IMG/VR virus record: IMGVR_UViG_3300009164_000420
Coordinates: 1-21,256 of that record
DNA: 21,256 bases
From: a virus
Reading direction: 5' to 3' (one strand)
Shown here: piece after piece, positions 1 through 6,955 of the stretch
How positions within the stretch are numbered: the first letter of the stretch is position 1
Layout of the letters: each line of letters begins with the position of its first letter
Program-made: the position numbers and the translations under genes
Notes under the pieces: model-generated
Seen by the model: the letters and a program-made list of their open reading frames with translations, nothing else
Database searches by the model: none
What the model was told of the DNA's origin: nothing

Positions 1-61
1 CCTCGTAGAGGATTTCCATGCCAGCACGGTCAAAGGTAAGATTTTCTTTTAAGTAAGCCAT
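1..61 (-). CDS. N-terminal fragment of a head gene, possibly gp21-like prohead protease
   Basis: An ATG at 61 (minus strand) opens a frame that runs off the left edge; only 20 codons are visible, beginning MAYLKENLTF and ending MEILYE. It starts 12 bases after the stop of the gp67-like gene, without an obvious Shine-Dalgarno sequence, so it is probably translated as part of the same head operon. In T4 the order after the portal and core genes is gp21 (prohead protease), gp22, gp23, so position suggests the protease or the next capsid gene. The visible residues are too few to identify the family; the protease call is inference from order and a vague resemblance of the start. Confidence 0.4.
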   Translation of the reverse strand, partial: MAYLKENLTFDRAGMEILYE

Positions 62-73
62 TTTATTTTTCAA

Positions 74-928
74 TTAGCTACCAATGTTGCTTTTGGTGTT
101 AACAGATGACTTACCACTAGTGGTAGAACCTTCTGCTTTGGAAGCACCAGCTTTGGTTGTGTAACCTTTGGTCTTGGCACCAGGAACATTTTCAAAGTTG
201 CCAGCACCGGGTAGGTTGCCTTTACCTTTGGAGTATGCATTAGTTGGCTGTGGAGTTGGCTTGCCGTCAGCAGCTTGTTCTGAACCACCTTTAGCGATGT
301 TACTAGTAGTACCACCCATGTTGTTCGACTTGGCTACAATGCTTTGTTTGTTGATTGCGGCAGACTTACCGGCAGCAACTTCTCCGCCTTCGGACTTGTT
401 GCTAGGCATAGCTACTTTTTCAACGTACTCACGTACCATTTCTTCGCCTTCGTCGCCGCCGAAGTCTGGATCATCTATACCGTCGTTGTGCTCTGGCTCA
501 TGCATTTCGTCGCCCATCAATTGGTCAAACTCAGCTTTTAGTTCGTCTAAGGCTGCTTCCAAGTCCATAACGCGGTCTTCTAAGCCTTCATCGCCTTGGC
601 CTTCTTCGCCTTCTTCACCTGTTTCGTCGTCCATGTCCATGTCCATTTCGCCGCCTTCTTCTTCGCCGGCTTCGTCGTCCATGCCCATTTCCATGCCCAT
701 TTCATCGTCTTCAGCTTCTGGTAAACCTTGTTGATCATCTTCAATGTCTTTGACTAGTTCTTCAACTTGATTGCCATCACCGTGAACCGAATCTTCAAAA
801 TCGTTCTCGTCGATTAGGTTCTCATAAATCTCACGTGACTTTTCAACAACTATTTGGTGAAAGAGTTCACGTGCTTGGTCTTCTTGCTCATTGATAATAA
901 GTTCAATTAGCTTCTCGTATTGGTTCAT
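74..928 (-). CDS. gp67-like acidic prohead core / scaffold protein
   Basis: This 284-residue protein has three visible parts. Residues about 1-45 (starting MNQYEKLIELIINEQ, with QARELFHQ) resemble my memory of the T4 gp67 N-terminus, a LIEAI...AARKLF-type helical segment. Residues about 60-115 are extremely acidic with Asp/Glu/Met repeats, also like gp67, followed by a short coiled-coil-like stretch near 121-141 (EDRVMDLEAALDELK). The last ~110 residues are Gly/Ser/Lys/Asn-rich and probably disordered. T4 gp67 has about 80 residues, so this protein is much longer and may combine core and scaffold roles inside the prohead. It follows the portal and a small gene, as expected for the head cluster. 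Its start has a strong Shine-Dalgarno (AAGGAG) and a late-promoter-like box upstream. The family assignment rests on the N-terminus, composition and position. Confidence 0.6.
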   Translation of the reverse strand: MNQYEKLIELIINEQEDQARELFHQIVVEKSREIYENLIDENDFEDSVHGDGNQVEELVKDIEDDQQGLPEAEDDEMGMEMGMDDEAGEEEGGEMDMDMDDETGEEGEEGQGDEGLEDRVMDLEAALDELKAEFDQLMGDEMHEPEHNDGIDDPDFGGDEGEEMVREYVEKVAMPSNKSEGGEVAAGKSAAINKQSIVAKSNNMGGTTSNIAKGGSEQAADGKPTPQPTNAYSKGKGNLPGAGNFENVPGAKTKGYTTKAGASKAEGSTTSGKSSVNTKSNIGS

Positions 929-965
929 AGGGTATCTCCTTAGTAATTAAGTGTTCGCTTAAAGA

Positions 966-973
966 TATTTACA
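966..973 (-). promoter_or_regulatory. T4-type late promoter-like box for the gp67-like gene
   Basis: The minus strand reads TGTAAATA, 7 of 8 matches to the T4 late consensus TATAAATA, 38 bases before the ATG at 928. A transcript would start near 960 and include the AAGGAG ribosome binding site. The AT-rich intergenic gap of about 94 bases and the gp55 gene in the same window support it, but it is a single-mismatch match in AT-rich DNA. Confidence 0.4.
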
Positions 974-1022
974 TAATAATGTAATATTATGCTTTAAATG
1001 GTGGTATTTTGAAGTATTTTGA

Positions 1023-1256
1023 TTAGATTCCAGGCATTGCACCTGGTTCTGCCGCAGGACGATACTGTTTAGCAATGTCCTCAATTTCTTTTTGATGTTC
1101 AAATTTTCTCAGATCGTTCATGATCCTCAGGCGTTTTATTTGTGCCAATGTCAATCTGCTTTTGCGAACGTCAGACATTTTCTGTACAGAATCATCATCT
1201 TTTTCTGTACGGAAGCCTTCTGCTGATTTAAGATTGTAAAGCTCAGTAATAAACAT
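1023..1256 (-). CDS. small prohead core-region protein (T4 gp67/gp68 position)
   Basis: A 77-residue, highly charged protein, rich in Lys/Arg in its middle (KSRLTLAQIKRLRIMNDLRK) and predicted mostly helical, ending in a short Pro/Ala/Gly tail (AAEPGAMPGI). The ATG at 1256 lies 21 bases after the portal stop; no good Shine-Dalgarno is visible, so coupling to portal translation is likely. In T4 the two genes after portal gene 20 encode the small core proteins gp67 and gp68. Because the next gene here is the gp67-like one, this gene may correspond to gp68 or to a lineage-specific small head protein. I do not recognise a specific family; function is inferred from position only. Confidence 0.6.
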   Translation of the reverse strand: MFITELYNLKSAEGFRTEKDDDSVQKMSDVRKSRLTLAQIKRLRIMNDLRKFEHQKEIEDIAKQYRPAAEPGAMPGI

Positions 1257-1277
1257 ATAGTGTATTTACCAAATGAG

Positions 1278-3005
1278 TTACATTACACCAGGCATAGATG
1301 CAGGTGCCGCTGGTGCTCCCGGAACAACTCCTCCTACACCACCAGGTACGCCGCCAGGTCCTGGCATGCCGGCTTCTGCGCCCGGTACACCGCCTTCTGG
1401 GGGAATAGCTTCAACTGTTGACATATCGTTGCTGATAGCACCAGGAGTAATACCCACACTGCGTAATCCAACATCGGTAGCTTGTTCAGCTGACTTGGTT
1501 TCGCCTTGCTCTTCCAGCCACATTTCTTCGTTTTCTGTCATTTCTTGCTCATTCAAGCCTAGATAACGTTTCATCAAGAATCTCTTAGAGAAGTATTGGA
1601 ACTGCTCTAGTTGTGTATAAGTTGATATTCTGGCTGCATCAATTTCAGTCTGACGATATTGTGCAAAGTTTTGTGGTTCGTTCAGCTTTAGTTCAAACAA
1701 CTGACCGTCAATGTTTATGCCTCTCCAACGCATGAACATCTTGAACTCTTTGTCTAACACACCAACAATCATGTTTTGTAGTCTGATACAATAACGATTA
1801 AAACGCCATTCTTGAATCAGTGCTGTGCCCACACGCCCGTCATTGACTGCTTGTGTACCATCATCTGCACCTGTGGGCAAATAGCTACTGGGAATACGCA
1901 AGCCACGGAATAGCTTGTTGGTAAAGAAACGCAAGTCTGTGATTTCGCCTAGGTTTTGTCCACCTGGCAATACTTCAACTTTACTTCCGCGTCCTTCTGC
2001 AGTCTGCGGAAAGAAAAAGTCTTCATTGGTACTAATAGGATTGTAAGTGGCATCCATCATGTTGCTACCGCCACCTGTTTGCGTAGGTATTCTACGCTGG
2101 TTGATTTCATTTTTAACACGGTCAACAAAGGCCATGGCCATGTGGCTGGGCATGTTACCTACGTCAACATAGAAAACTCTACGCTCTGGAGCACGTTGTA
2201 CACGATAGATAATGATTGAATCTTCTAGCAATTCTTTTTGTTTAAACACTTTAAAGATGTTTTCTAACACACTGTTACCAAATGGCCAGAACAAGTCCAA
2301 GCCTTCTGTCAAACTCAGATGTACCACGTGTTCAGCATTGATTGCCATTTCGTTTTGTGCATGGCCAAATCTACTGCCGCCGGCAAATGGTGCATTAGGC
2401 TGTACATAAGCACCGCTAGGGCCGCCCACTTGTGGATGGTTAGCATAAGTGTCGCTGGTAGTAACTGCTGTCACTGTCAAGTTTTGCAAGTTGGGTGCAA
2501 TGTCTTTGATAATGTACTGTTCAGGCTCTTTGCCTTTGGCTTCGTTTACAATGATTTTGACCACTTTACTCATTTCAACCCACATGAGTTGGAATGTTTC
2601 TGGGTCACGCACAAACACCTGATCGCCGTACTTTAGTGTATTACGCACAATCTTAAAGATACGTTTATTAAAGTCATTGAGTGTGATCCACTGTTGCAAT
2701 TGTTCTTTGATAATATCAACTTCAGTATCTGTAGGCTTTTCTTTGTAGTCTATGTTGAACGGTAATTTTGTTGTTGGCTCAGGTTGGCTACTGAATTCAG
2801 AAAGAATATCCAAGGCAGCATTGACTTCACTGTCCATGTCCATTTGTTCGTACTGATTGTATCGTTCTAGACGATTTGGGTGCCCGATATACACTTCAGG
2901 CAATGTGCTCTGATAGTTTCTATAGCTGGGGCTATGGCCTTGCCCACCACTGATCGGGCTGATCATAGCGGTATTTGGGGCTTTAAAATACTTTTTCCAA
3001 GACAT
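1278..3005 (-). CDS. 20: Portal vertex protein, gp20 family
   Basis: This 575-residue protein matches the T4 portal protein, which forms the dodecameric ring at one capsid vertex, nucleates prohead assembly and is the DNA channel. Recognisable stretches are the N-terminal LPEVYIGHPNRLERYNQYEQ and MDMDSEVNAALDI, the central YRVQRAPERRVFYVDVGNMP (T4 has a very similar RAPDRRVFYIDVGNMP), and VEVLPGGQNLGEITDL (T4: LPGGQNLGE), then KLFRGLRIPSSYL. T4 gp20 has 524 residues; the extra length here is mainly a Pro/Gly/Ala-rich C-terminal tail from about residue 533. The ATG is preceded by AGAGAG and a late-promoter-like box. It lies between the tape-measure gene and the small core gene, and begins the head cluster. 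Confidence 0.95.
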   Translation of the reverse strand: MSWKKYFKAPNTAMISPISGGQGHSPSYRNYQSTLPEVYIGHPNRLERYNQYEQMDMDSEVNAALDILSEFSSQPEPTTKLPFNIDYKEKPTDTEVDIIKEQLQQWITLNDFNKRIFKIVRNTLKYGDQVFVRDPETFQLMWVEMSKVVKIIVNEAKGKEPEQYIIKDIAPNLQNLTVTAVTTSDTYANHPQVGGPSGAYVQPNAPFAGGSRFGHAQNEMAINAEHVVHLSLTEGLDLFWPFGNSVLENIFKVFKQKELLEDSIIIYRVQRAPERRVFYVDVGNMPSHMAMAFVDRVKNEINQRRIPTQTGGGSNMMDATYNPISTNEDFFFPQTAEGRGSKVEVLPGGQNLGEITDLRFFTNKLFRGLRIPSSYLPTGADDGTQAVNDGRVGTALIQEWRFNRYCIRLQNMIVGVLDKEFKMFMRWRGINIDGQLFELKLNEPQNFAQYRQTEIDAARISTYTQLEQFQYFSKRFLMKRYLGLNEQEMTENEEMWLEEQGETKSAEQATDVGLRSVGITPGAISNDMSTVEAIPPEGGVPGAEAGMPGPGGVPGGVGGVVPGAPAAPASMPGVM

Positions 3006-3027
3006 GGTTAATCTCTCTAATTAGCTG

Positions 3028-3035
3028 TATTTATT
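3028..3035 (-). promoter_or_regulatory. T4-type late promoter-like box for the portal gene
   Basis: The minus strand reads AATAAATA, 7 of 8 matches to TATAAATA, 23 bases before the portal ATG. The predicted transcript start near 3021 leaves a short leader containing the AGAGAG ribosome binding site. It lies in the 50-base gap after the tape-measure stop, so the portal could have its own late promoter in addition to read-through. Confidence 0.45.
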
Positions 3036-3055
3036 CAGTATTAACGGGGTTTCAT

Positions 3056-5743
3056 TTAATAACTGTTGTTTAGTAGCTGTTGGTTAATACTCTTGTTGTC
3101 ACTGCTGACACTGACCAAATCACTGACTTTTGCCAGACTTTCTCTCATTATGCTGGTATGCTCACGCATCAAATCACTTAGTACTGCATTAGTTTGTTCT
3201 ATTGTTTCTTTAAGTGTAACTGCCATTGGAACTTCTGTTGGTACTGGCATTGCAGGTTGTTTTGCTTGTAATACATTAGCACTATCTAATGTCATCTTGA
3301 GATCAGATAAAAATTGTGTAAATCCTACATCTAAGCGATCTGTTGGTCGTTCCACAAACGATCTAGCCATGTTTTCTATATTTTCAATTCCAGTCAGCTC
3401 TGGCTTTTGTTTAGCAAATACTGGTTCAGGTTCTTTGGCTACAGCAGGAGTAGCAGGCACAACTGGCACTGGTTCAGGTTCCTTGGGCACCGCCGGAGTC
3501 ATAGGCACAGGTGGTGGTGTAGTCTCTTTAGGTACTGCAAGTGTAACATTAACAGCCGGCACCGGTTGCGGTTCTGGTTCCTTGGGTACTGCAACTGTAG
3601 CAGGTACAGGTGTTGGCTCTTCTGGAGCCATTGCCATGGCCAGAGGTGTTTGAATATTAACCGGAATTGATTTTCCATCCGGAAGCGGAACTACAGCTTC
3701 AGAACCGTGTAGTTTTTCTATAAATCCACTAGACGGACCTCGTGCTATCCCGCCACGTGCTTTGCCTTCTTTTTCTTTAAACCATTCTCTGAAACCACCA
3801 ATTAAACCACCAACCAATCCACCGCCTACTGCTCCTACTACACTACCAGCCACTGTACCAATAACTGGTAACGGAACAGATGCTACACTACCCAGTGCTA
3901 CACCACCAACCATTGCGCCAGTGCCTGCACTTTCTAATGCGGCTCCGCCCACTCTCTTTACTTTGTCAAAAGTACTTTCTACAGGTTTGCCGTCGGCACC
4001 AAGTTTAGTATTTTTAATTTCAGCTTGAATTTGTCTAAATGTAGTATTAATCTCTTCAAGCATTTTAGCTGTCACTGTTGAATACCCTGCAATCAACGGA
4101 TCTAGTGCTTTTTGCAGTGCCAATGTTAAATCCTGTGCGGCTTGTGCCGCTTTGTGAACCGATTGAGTTAATTCATCTGAAGTAGTTTTTTGTGCGGCGG
4201 CATTTGCTTCTCCAGATCTTATAGCCTCTGCTGTCCAAGTCCTTCTGAATTCTAATTCTCTACCCATTTCTTCGGCCACTGCTTGTGCCGCTCCGCCTAC
4301 ATTGGCAAATCCAGCAATTCCAATCTCTGTAGCACCCGCATAGTCTTTACGCTGTTGTTCTGCATTTTTGGCACTAATTTCACGTGCTGTTATTTCATTT
4401 AACTCGCCTCGCTGATAGGTCTGATAATAATCATCCCCTGCATTTTTCAATCCTGAACTCATGGATTCCATGATAGCACCTGTTTTGTTAATAACGTTAC
4501 CGTTAAAAACAACTCTGTCCATAAAGTTTTTACGTTCCTGCTCGCTCATGTTTTCCATTGCACGAAGTGTTGCGGCACGCTGTTTAGGCTCCAACTTGGC
4601 TAGATTTTGTGCAAACGCCAGTTGTGTAGCTTGTTGTCTAACTTGTTCTGATTTTTTCTTGGCATCTTCTCCGCTGATTGCCGCAATAGTACGTAGGTTT
4701 TCAGCATATCGTTTAGTTGATTCTGCAACTTCTGCATCTGTTGCTTTTAGTGGGCCGCCTGCACCTGCCATTCGTTGCATGGTATCTGCTACCAAACTAG
4801 CCTGTTCTTCAAAGCTGTATCCTAAATTAAGCAATTCTTGTTTCATGGCGGCACCGCCAGAACGCAATGCTCCGCCAATTCGTTTAACACCGTCTGTTAC
4901 ACTGAGTCCTGCTCCTGCAATAGTTGTGCTGTTGGCACTAACAACATTTGAAAATTGATCAACGTTTAATCCAGCATCGCCAGCGGCATCCCTCATGCCC
5001 TGTAACCCATCAGCAAACAGTGCGCCAGATGCAGATGTACGTTGGTATGCCGATACAGTTTTTTCTAATTCTTTACTGAGTACTTCTATGCCAAACTTAG
5101 CCAACCTGCTGGTCGAATTGCCCATGAAACCCAGTGCCACACCGGCAACTTGTGCGGCAATACCCAGGCCTCGCAGGGCTGGCTTAGTTGATCCAGCCGC
5201 AATTTGTCCTACACCTTGAATACCGGCTGCGGCAGCTTGTACACCTTGATTGGCTACATCTACTGCACCGCTCATTAACCCAGCAGATAGTGTAAAACTT
5301 GATTGTCCGCTTTGCACACCTTTGACAAATCCGCCTGTGGCACTGGCAACAGAATTTCCCACTTGTGCAGACATTCTGGCAAAGCCTAGAGCCGCGTTTG
5401 ACATCGCGGCATTGAGATTTTGCCGAATTTGATCAGATGTTAGTTCATTGCGCTTTTCACGTAGTAACTTTTCTTCGCCTGCGTTTGTTGTGGCATCAAT
5501 TTGATCTTCAAGATCTTTAATAGAACTTTGAAGACTATTATACTCAGCAGTTTGCCCTTTTAATAACTTTTCAACCACTCTGCTGGCAGAACTGGTTTCT
5601 TTAAGACTCTTGGTTAACTTTTCTAAAGCCTCATTGGCCTTGATTATTCGTTTGGCTTCAATATCAGCTTCCTGGCTCCTGCCAGATCGTGCGATGGCAT
5701 CAGCTAATGCTTCACTCAGTCTATCATAATCAATATCGGCCAT
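3056..5743 (-). CDS. Tail tape measure protein (gp29-like role)
   Basis: The protein is 895 residues from the preferred ATG at 5743 (904 if the ATG at 5770 is used). The short start is chosen because it has AGGGA just upstream, while the upstream ATG lies at or before the transcript start predicted from the late promoter at 5781-5774. Features, numbered from the 5770 start: helical charged N-terminus (about 1-110), Ala/Gly-rich hydrophobic stretches (about 165-215), long helical middle (300-590), a Gly/Val-rich membrane-like segment (about 607-662), the tape-measure motif GGIARGPSSGFIEKLHGSEA followed by VVPLP (about 673-697), a Pro-rich repeat (716-787) and a helical C-terminus. Tape measures set tail length and are ejected ahead of DNA. 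The segment motif, size and divergent gp26-like neighbour support the call; sequence similarity to T4 gp29 is not obvious. Confidence 0.85.
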   Translation of the reverse strand: MADIDYDRLSEALADAIARSGRSQEADIEAKRIIKANEALEKLTKSLKETSSASRVVEKLLKGQTAEYNSLQSSIKDLEDQIDATTNAGEEKLLREKRNELTSDQIRQNLNAAMSNAALGFARMSAQVGNSVASATGGFVKGVQSGQSSFTLSAGLMSGAVDVANQGVQAAAAGIQGVGQIAAGSTKPALRGLGIAAQVAGVALGFMGNSTSRLAKFGIEVLSKELEKTVSAYQRTSASGALFADGLQGMRDAAGDAGLNVDQFSNVVSANSTTIAGAGLSVTDGVKRIGGALRSGGAAMKQELLNLGYSFEEQASLVADTMQRMAGAGGPLKATDAEVAESTKRYAENLRTIAAISGEDAKKKSEQVRQQATQLAFAQNLAKLEPKQRAATLRAMENMSEQERKNFMDRVVFNGNVINKTGAIMESMSSGLKNAGDDYYQTYQRGELNEITAREISAKNAEQQRKDYAGATEIGIAGFANVGGAAQAVAEEMGRELEFRRTWTAEAIRSGEANAAAQKTTSDELTQSVHKAAQAAQDLTLALQKALDPLIAGYSTVTAKMLEEINTTFRQIQAEIKNTKLGADGKPVESTFDKVKRVGGAALESAGTGAMVGGVALGSVASVPLPVIGTVAGSVVGAVGGGLVGGLIGGFREWFKEKEGKARGGIARGPSSGFIEKLHGSEAVVPLPDGKSIPVNIQTPLAMAMAPEEPTPVPATVAVPKEPEPQPVPAVNVTLAVPKETTPPPVPMTPAVPKEPEPVPVVPATPAVAKEPEPVFAKQKPELTGIENIENMARSFVERPTDRLDVGFTQFLSDLKMTLDSANVLQAKQPAMPVPTEVPMAVTLKETIEQTNAVLSDLMREHTSIMRESLAKVSDLVSVSSDNKSINQQLLNNSY
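3410..3625 (-). repeat. Pro-rich AVPKEPEP-type repeat within the tape measure gene
   Basis: About four degenerate copies of a Val/Ala-Pro-Lys-Glu-Pro-Glu-Pro unit separated by 11-16 residues of mostly Pro/Val/Thr/Ala (VAVPKEPEPQPVP, LAVPKETTPPPVP, PAVPKEPEPVPVV, PAVAKEPEPVF). At the DNA level the copies are visible on the plus strand as repeated ggttc(a/c)ggttc-type tracts. The segment is probably an extended rod or linker. Confidence 0.75.
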
Positions 5744-5752
5744 AAAATCCCT

Positions 5753-5760
5753 GATAAATA
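5753..5760 (+). promoter_or_regulatory. T4-type late promoter-like box for the gp26-like gene
   Basis: The plus strand reads GATAAATA, 7 of 8 matches to TATAAATA, 35 bases before the ATG at 5795. The predicted transcript would start near 5767 and include the AGGA ribosome binding site at 5781-5784. It overlaps the 5' leader of the divergent tape-measure transcript. Confidence 0.45.
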
Positions 5761-5773
5761 TTGTACTCAATTA

Positions 5774-5781
5774 TATTTATA
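5774..5781 (-). promoter_or_regulatory. T4-type late promoter (exact consensus) for the tape measure gene
   Basis: The minus strand reads TATAAATA, an exact match to the T4 late promoter -10 consensus used by gp55. Transcription should begin about 6-8 bases downstream, near 5767, giving a leader of about 24 bases before the ATG at 5743. It is one of only two exact copies seen in the window, and both precede structural operons. Confidence 0.7.
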
Positions 5782-5794
5782 GGAAATTCGAACC

Positions 5795-6643
5795 ATGGAA
5801 AATCAGCGCCAAAACCCCTTAGCCGGGCACTTTCGCCAGCCTGCAATTTATCTCACTTTACCCAGTCAAGGTCGATGGTGGGGCGAAAATGCATTGGATA
5901 TGCCTGCTAACCGTGAATTACCCATTTACCCAATGAGTACCAAGGATGAAATTACTTTGCGTACTCCAGATGCCTTGTTGAACGGGCAGGGCTTGATAGA
6001 TGTAATACAAAGCTGTTGTCCTAGCATTAAAAATGCTTGGGAAATGCCCAGTGTAGATGTTGACTCTGTGTTGATTGCCATACGTATTGCCACTTACGGC
6101 AACAGCATGAGTTTTGACAGCAAATGCCCACATTGTGGCGAAGATAACACACACGATGTGGATCTAGGTAAACCTTTAAGTAGCTTACAGTGCCCGGACT
6201 ACAGCAAATTGATGCATTACAAAGACTTGAAAATTAAATTCAAACCACAGCATTACTTTTCGGTTAATAAATCCAATATGATGGAATTTGAAGAACAAAA
6301 GATTATGAGTTTGTTAAATGCCACTGACATGGATCCAGACGATCGATCCAAACAGCTGACAGATAGCATGGGTCGATTATTTGATTTTGGTATTACTTCT
6401 TGTACGCAAAGCACAGAATATATTGAGCTAGATGACGGAACTAGAGTCACAGACGAAGAATTTATCAAAGAGTTTTATAAAAATGCCGAAAGCGCAGTGA
6501 TCACACAACTACAGAAGCAAGTTGCCAATTTTGCCACGCAGGCCAAACCCGACGGACTCAACCTGGGTTGTCAAGAATGTGTCAAAGAATACAAAGTTGA
6601 CTTAACATTTGATTACTCAAATTTTTTCGCCAAAGGCTTTTAA
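5795..6643 (+). CDS. 26: gp26-like baseplate / tail assembly protein (T4_baseplate family)
   Basis: A 282-residue protein. The stretch from about residue 38 (NRELPIYPMSTKDEITLRTP) through WEMPSVDVDSVLIAIRIATYG is typical of the family that includes T4 gp26, a protein needed for baseplate hub assembly but not found in the mature particle, so probably a chaperone. Two CxxC pairs are visible, C111/C114 (CPHC) and C259/C262 (CQEC), which could bind one metal ion; I infer this from spacing only. The ATG at 5795 has AGGA ten bases upstream. The gene is divergent from the tape-measure gene and its 3' end overlaps a second open frame in -1, discussed separately. T4 gp26 is shorter (about 208 residues). 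Confidence 0.8.
   Translation: MENQRQNPLAGHFRQPAIYLTLPSQGRWWGENALDMPANRELPIYPMSTKDEITLRTPDALLNGQGLIDVIQSCCPSIKNAWEMPSVDVDSVLIAIRIATYGNSMSFDSKCPHCGEDNTHDVDLGKPLSSLQCPDYSKLMHYKDLKIKFKPQHYFSVNKSNMMEFEEQKIMSLLNATDMDPDDRSKQLTDSMGRLFDFGITSCTQSTEYIELDDGTRVTDEEFIKEFYKNAESAVITQLQKQVANFATQAKPDGLNLGCQECVKEYKVDLTFDYSNFFAKGF
6619..6628 (+). promoter_or_regulatory. Putative -1 ribosomal frameshift signal (slippery sequence)
   Basis: In the gp26-like reading frame the codons TCA AAT TTT TTC create two overlapping X XXY YYZ heptamers, AAATTTT and TTTTTTC. Both allow tandem tRNA slippage by -1 into the open downstream frame. The zero-frame stop follows at 6641, 12 bases after the second heptamer. Confidence 0.6.
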
Positions 6644-6861
6644 CTTTAACCACTGATGCAGAAGTCATTGCGTTCTTGGAACGTTTTGACAAAGAGGTAA
6701 AAGCCTTAAAGGAAGAAGTACTGCGTATGTGCTGGTATATGCGAGGTGGCATATCCTTTAGTGAACTCATGGAGATGGGCAGTGCAGAACGCGAAATAAT
6801 TGCAGAAATTATCAAGGGCAATTTAGAAACTACTAAAGAAACACGTTTACCGTTTTTCTGA
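6628..6861 (+). CDS. -1 frame C-terminal extension of the gp26-like protein (probable programmed frameshift product)
   Basis: This frame is open from 6613 to the TGA at 6859-6861 and overlaps the end of the gp26-like gene. It has no ATG or GTG in a useful place: the first in-frame ATG is well inside, and the TTG at 6676 has no ribosome binding site. The product looks real: charged helical residues (DAEVIAFLERFDKEVKALKE), then MCWYMRGGISFSELMEM, SAEREIIAEIIKGN and TRLPFF. Just before the zero-frame stop lie two overlapping slippery heptamers, A AAT TTT (6619-6625) and T TTT TTC (6622-6628). A -1 slip would join residue 278 of the upstream protein to 77 further residues, giving 355 in all. The arrangement resembles the G/GT tail chaperones of lambda-type phages. 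Alternatively it is a separate small gene, perhaps in the T4 gp51 role, with a weak start. Confidence 0.7.
   Translation, partial: RQRLLTLTTDAEVIAFLERFDKEVKALKEEVLRMCWYMRGGISFSELMEMGSAEREIIAEIIKGNLETTKETRLPFF
6633..6707 (+). repeat. 10-bp inverted repeat forming a candidate frameshift-stimulating stem
   Basis: AAGGCTTTTA at 6633-6642 is perfectly complementary to TAAAAGCCTT at 6698-6707, with a 55-base loop. The stem begins 7 bases after the first slippery heptamer and 4 after the second, the spacing usual for stimulatory stems or pseudoknots. It also buries the zero-frame stop codon. Confidence 0.5.
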
Positions 6862-6903
6862 TATAGTCGCAATAAGACATTTATCTTTTCTTCTATCACT
6901 GTA

Positions 6904-6921
6904 AGACTTGCAAGCAAGTCT
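6904..6921 (+). repeat. 8-bp hairpin (AGACTTGC/GCAAGTCT)
   Basis: The arms AGACTTGC at 6904-6911 and GCAAGTCT at 6914-6921 are perfectly complementary with a 2-base centre. The hairpin lies directly in front of the terminator hairpin downstream of the gp26-like transcript and may be part of a bipartite terminator or an RNA 3'-end protecting structure. Confidence 0.5.
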
Positions 6922-6955
6922 ATTGCTTCGCTTGTCGCTCAGCAATCTTTTTTTT
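6922..6955 (+). terminator. Rho-independent terminator after the gp26-like gene
   Basis: The arms ATTGCT (6922-6927) and AGCAAT (6941-6946) form a stem whose 13-base loop can pair a little further, followed by C and eight T residues (6948-6955). It lies about 60 bases after the TGA of the -1 frame extension, the expected place for the end of this plus-strand transcription unit. Confidence 0.65.

Noticed and set aside
168-734. 188-codon plus-strand ORF opposite the gp67-like gene
   Set aside because: Ser/Pro-rich antisense shadow of the acidic protein; no ribosome binding site and no recognisable fold.
1263-1270. GGTAAATA on the minus strand as a late promoter for the 77-residue gene
   Set aside because: Two mismatches to the consensus and a predicted transcript start at the ATG itself, leaving no leader; translation from the portal transcript is simpler.
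3066-3653. 195-codon plus-strand ORF opposite the tape measure 3' end
   Set aside because: Gly/Thr/Ser-rich mirror of the Pro-rich repeat and surrounding codons; antisense artefact.
5744-5770. Upstream ATG at 5770 as the start of the tape measure gene
   Set aside because: It is at or before the predicted transcript start from the TATAAATA box and lacks a ribosome binding site; the ATG at 5743 has AGGGA.
6582-6917. 111-codon minus-strand ORF opposite the gp26-like 3' end
   Set aside because: It covers the frameshift region and terminator antisense; composition is not protein-like compared with the plus-strand frame.
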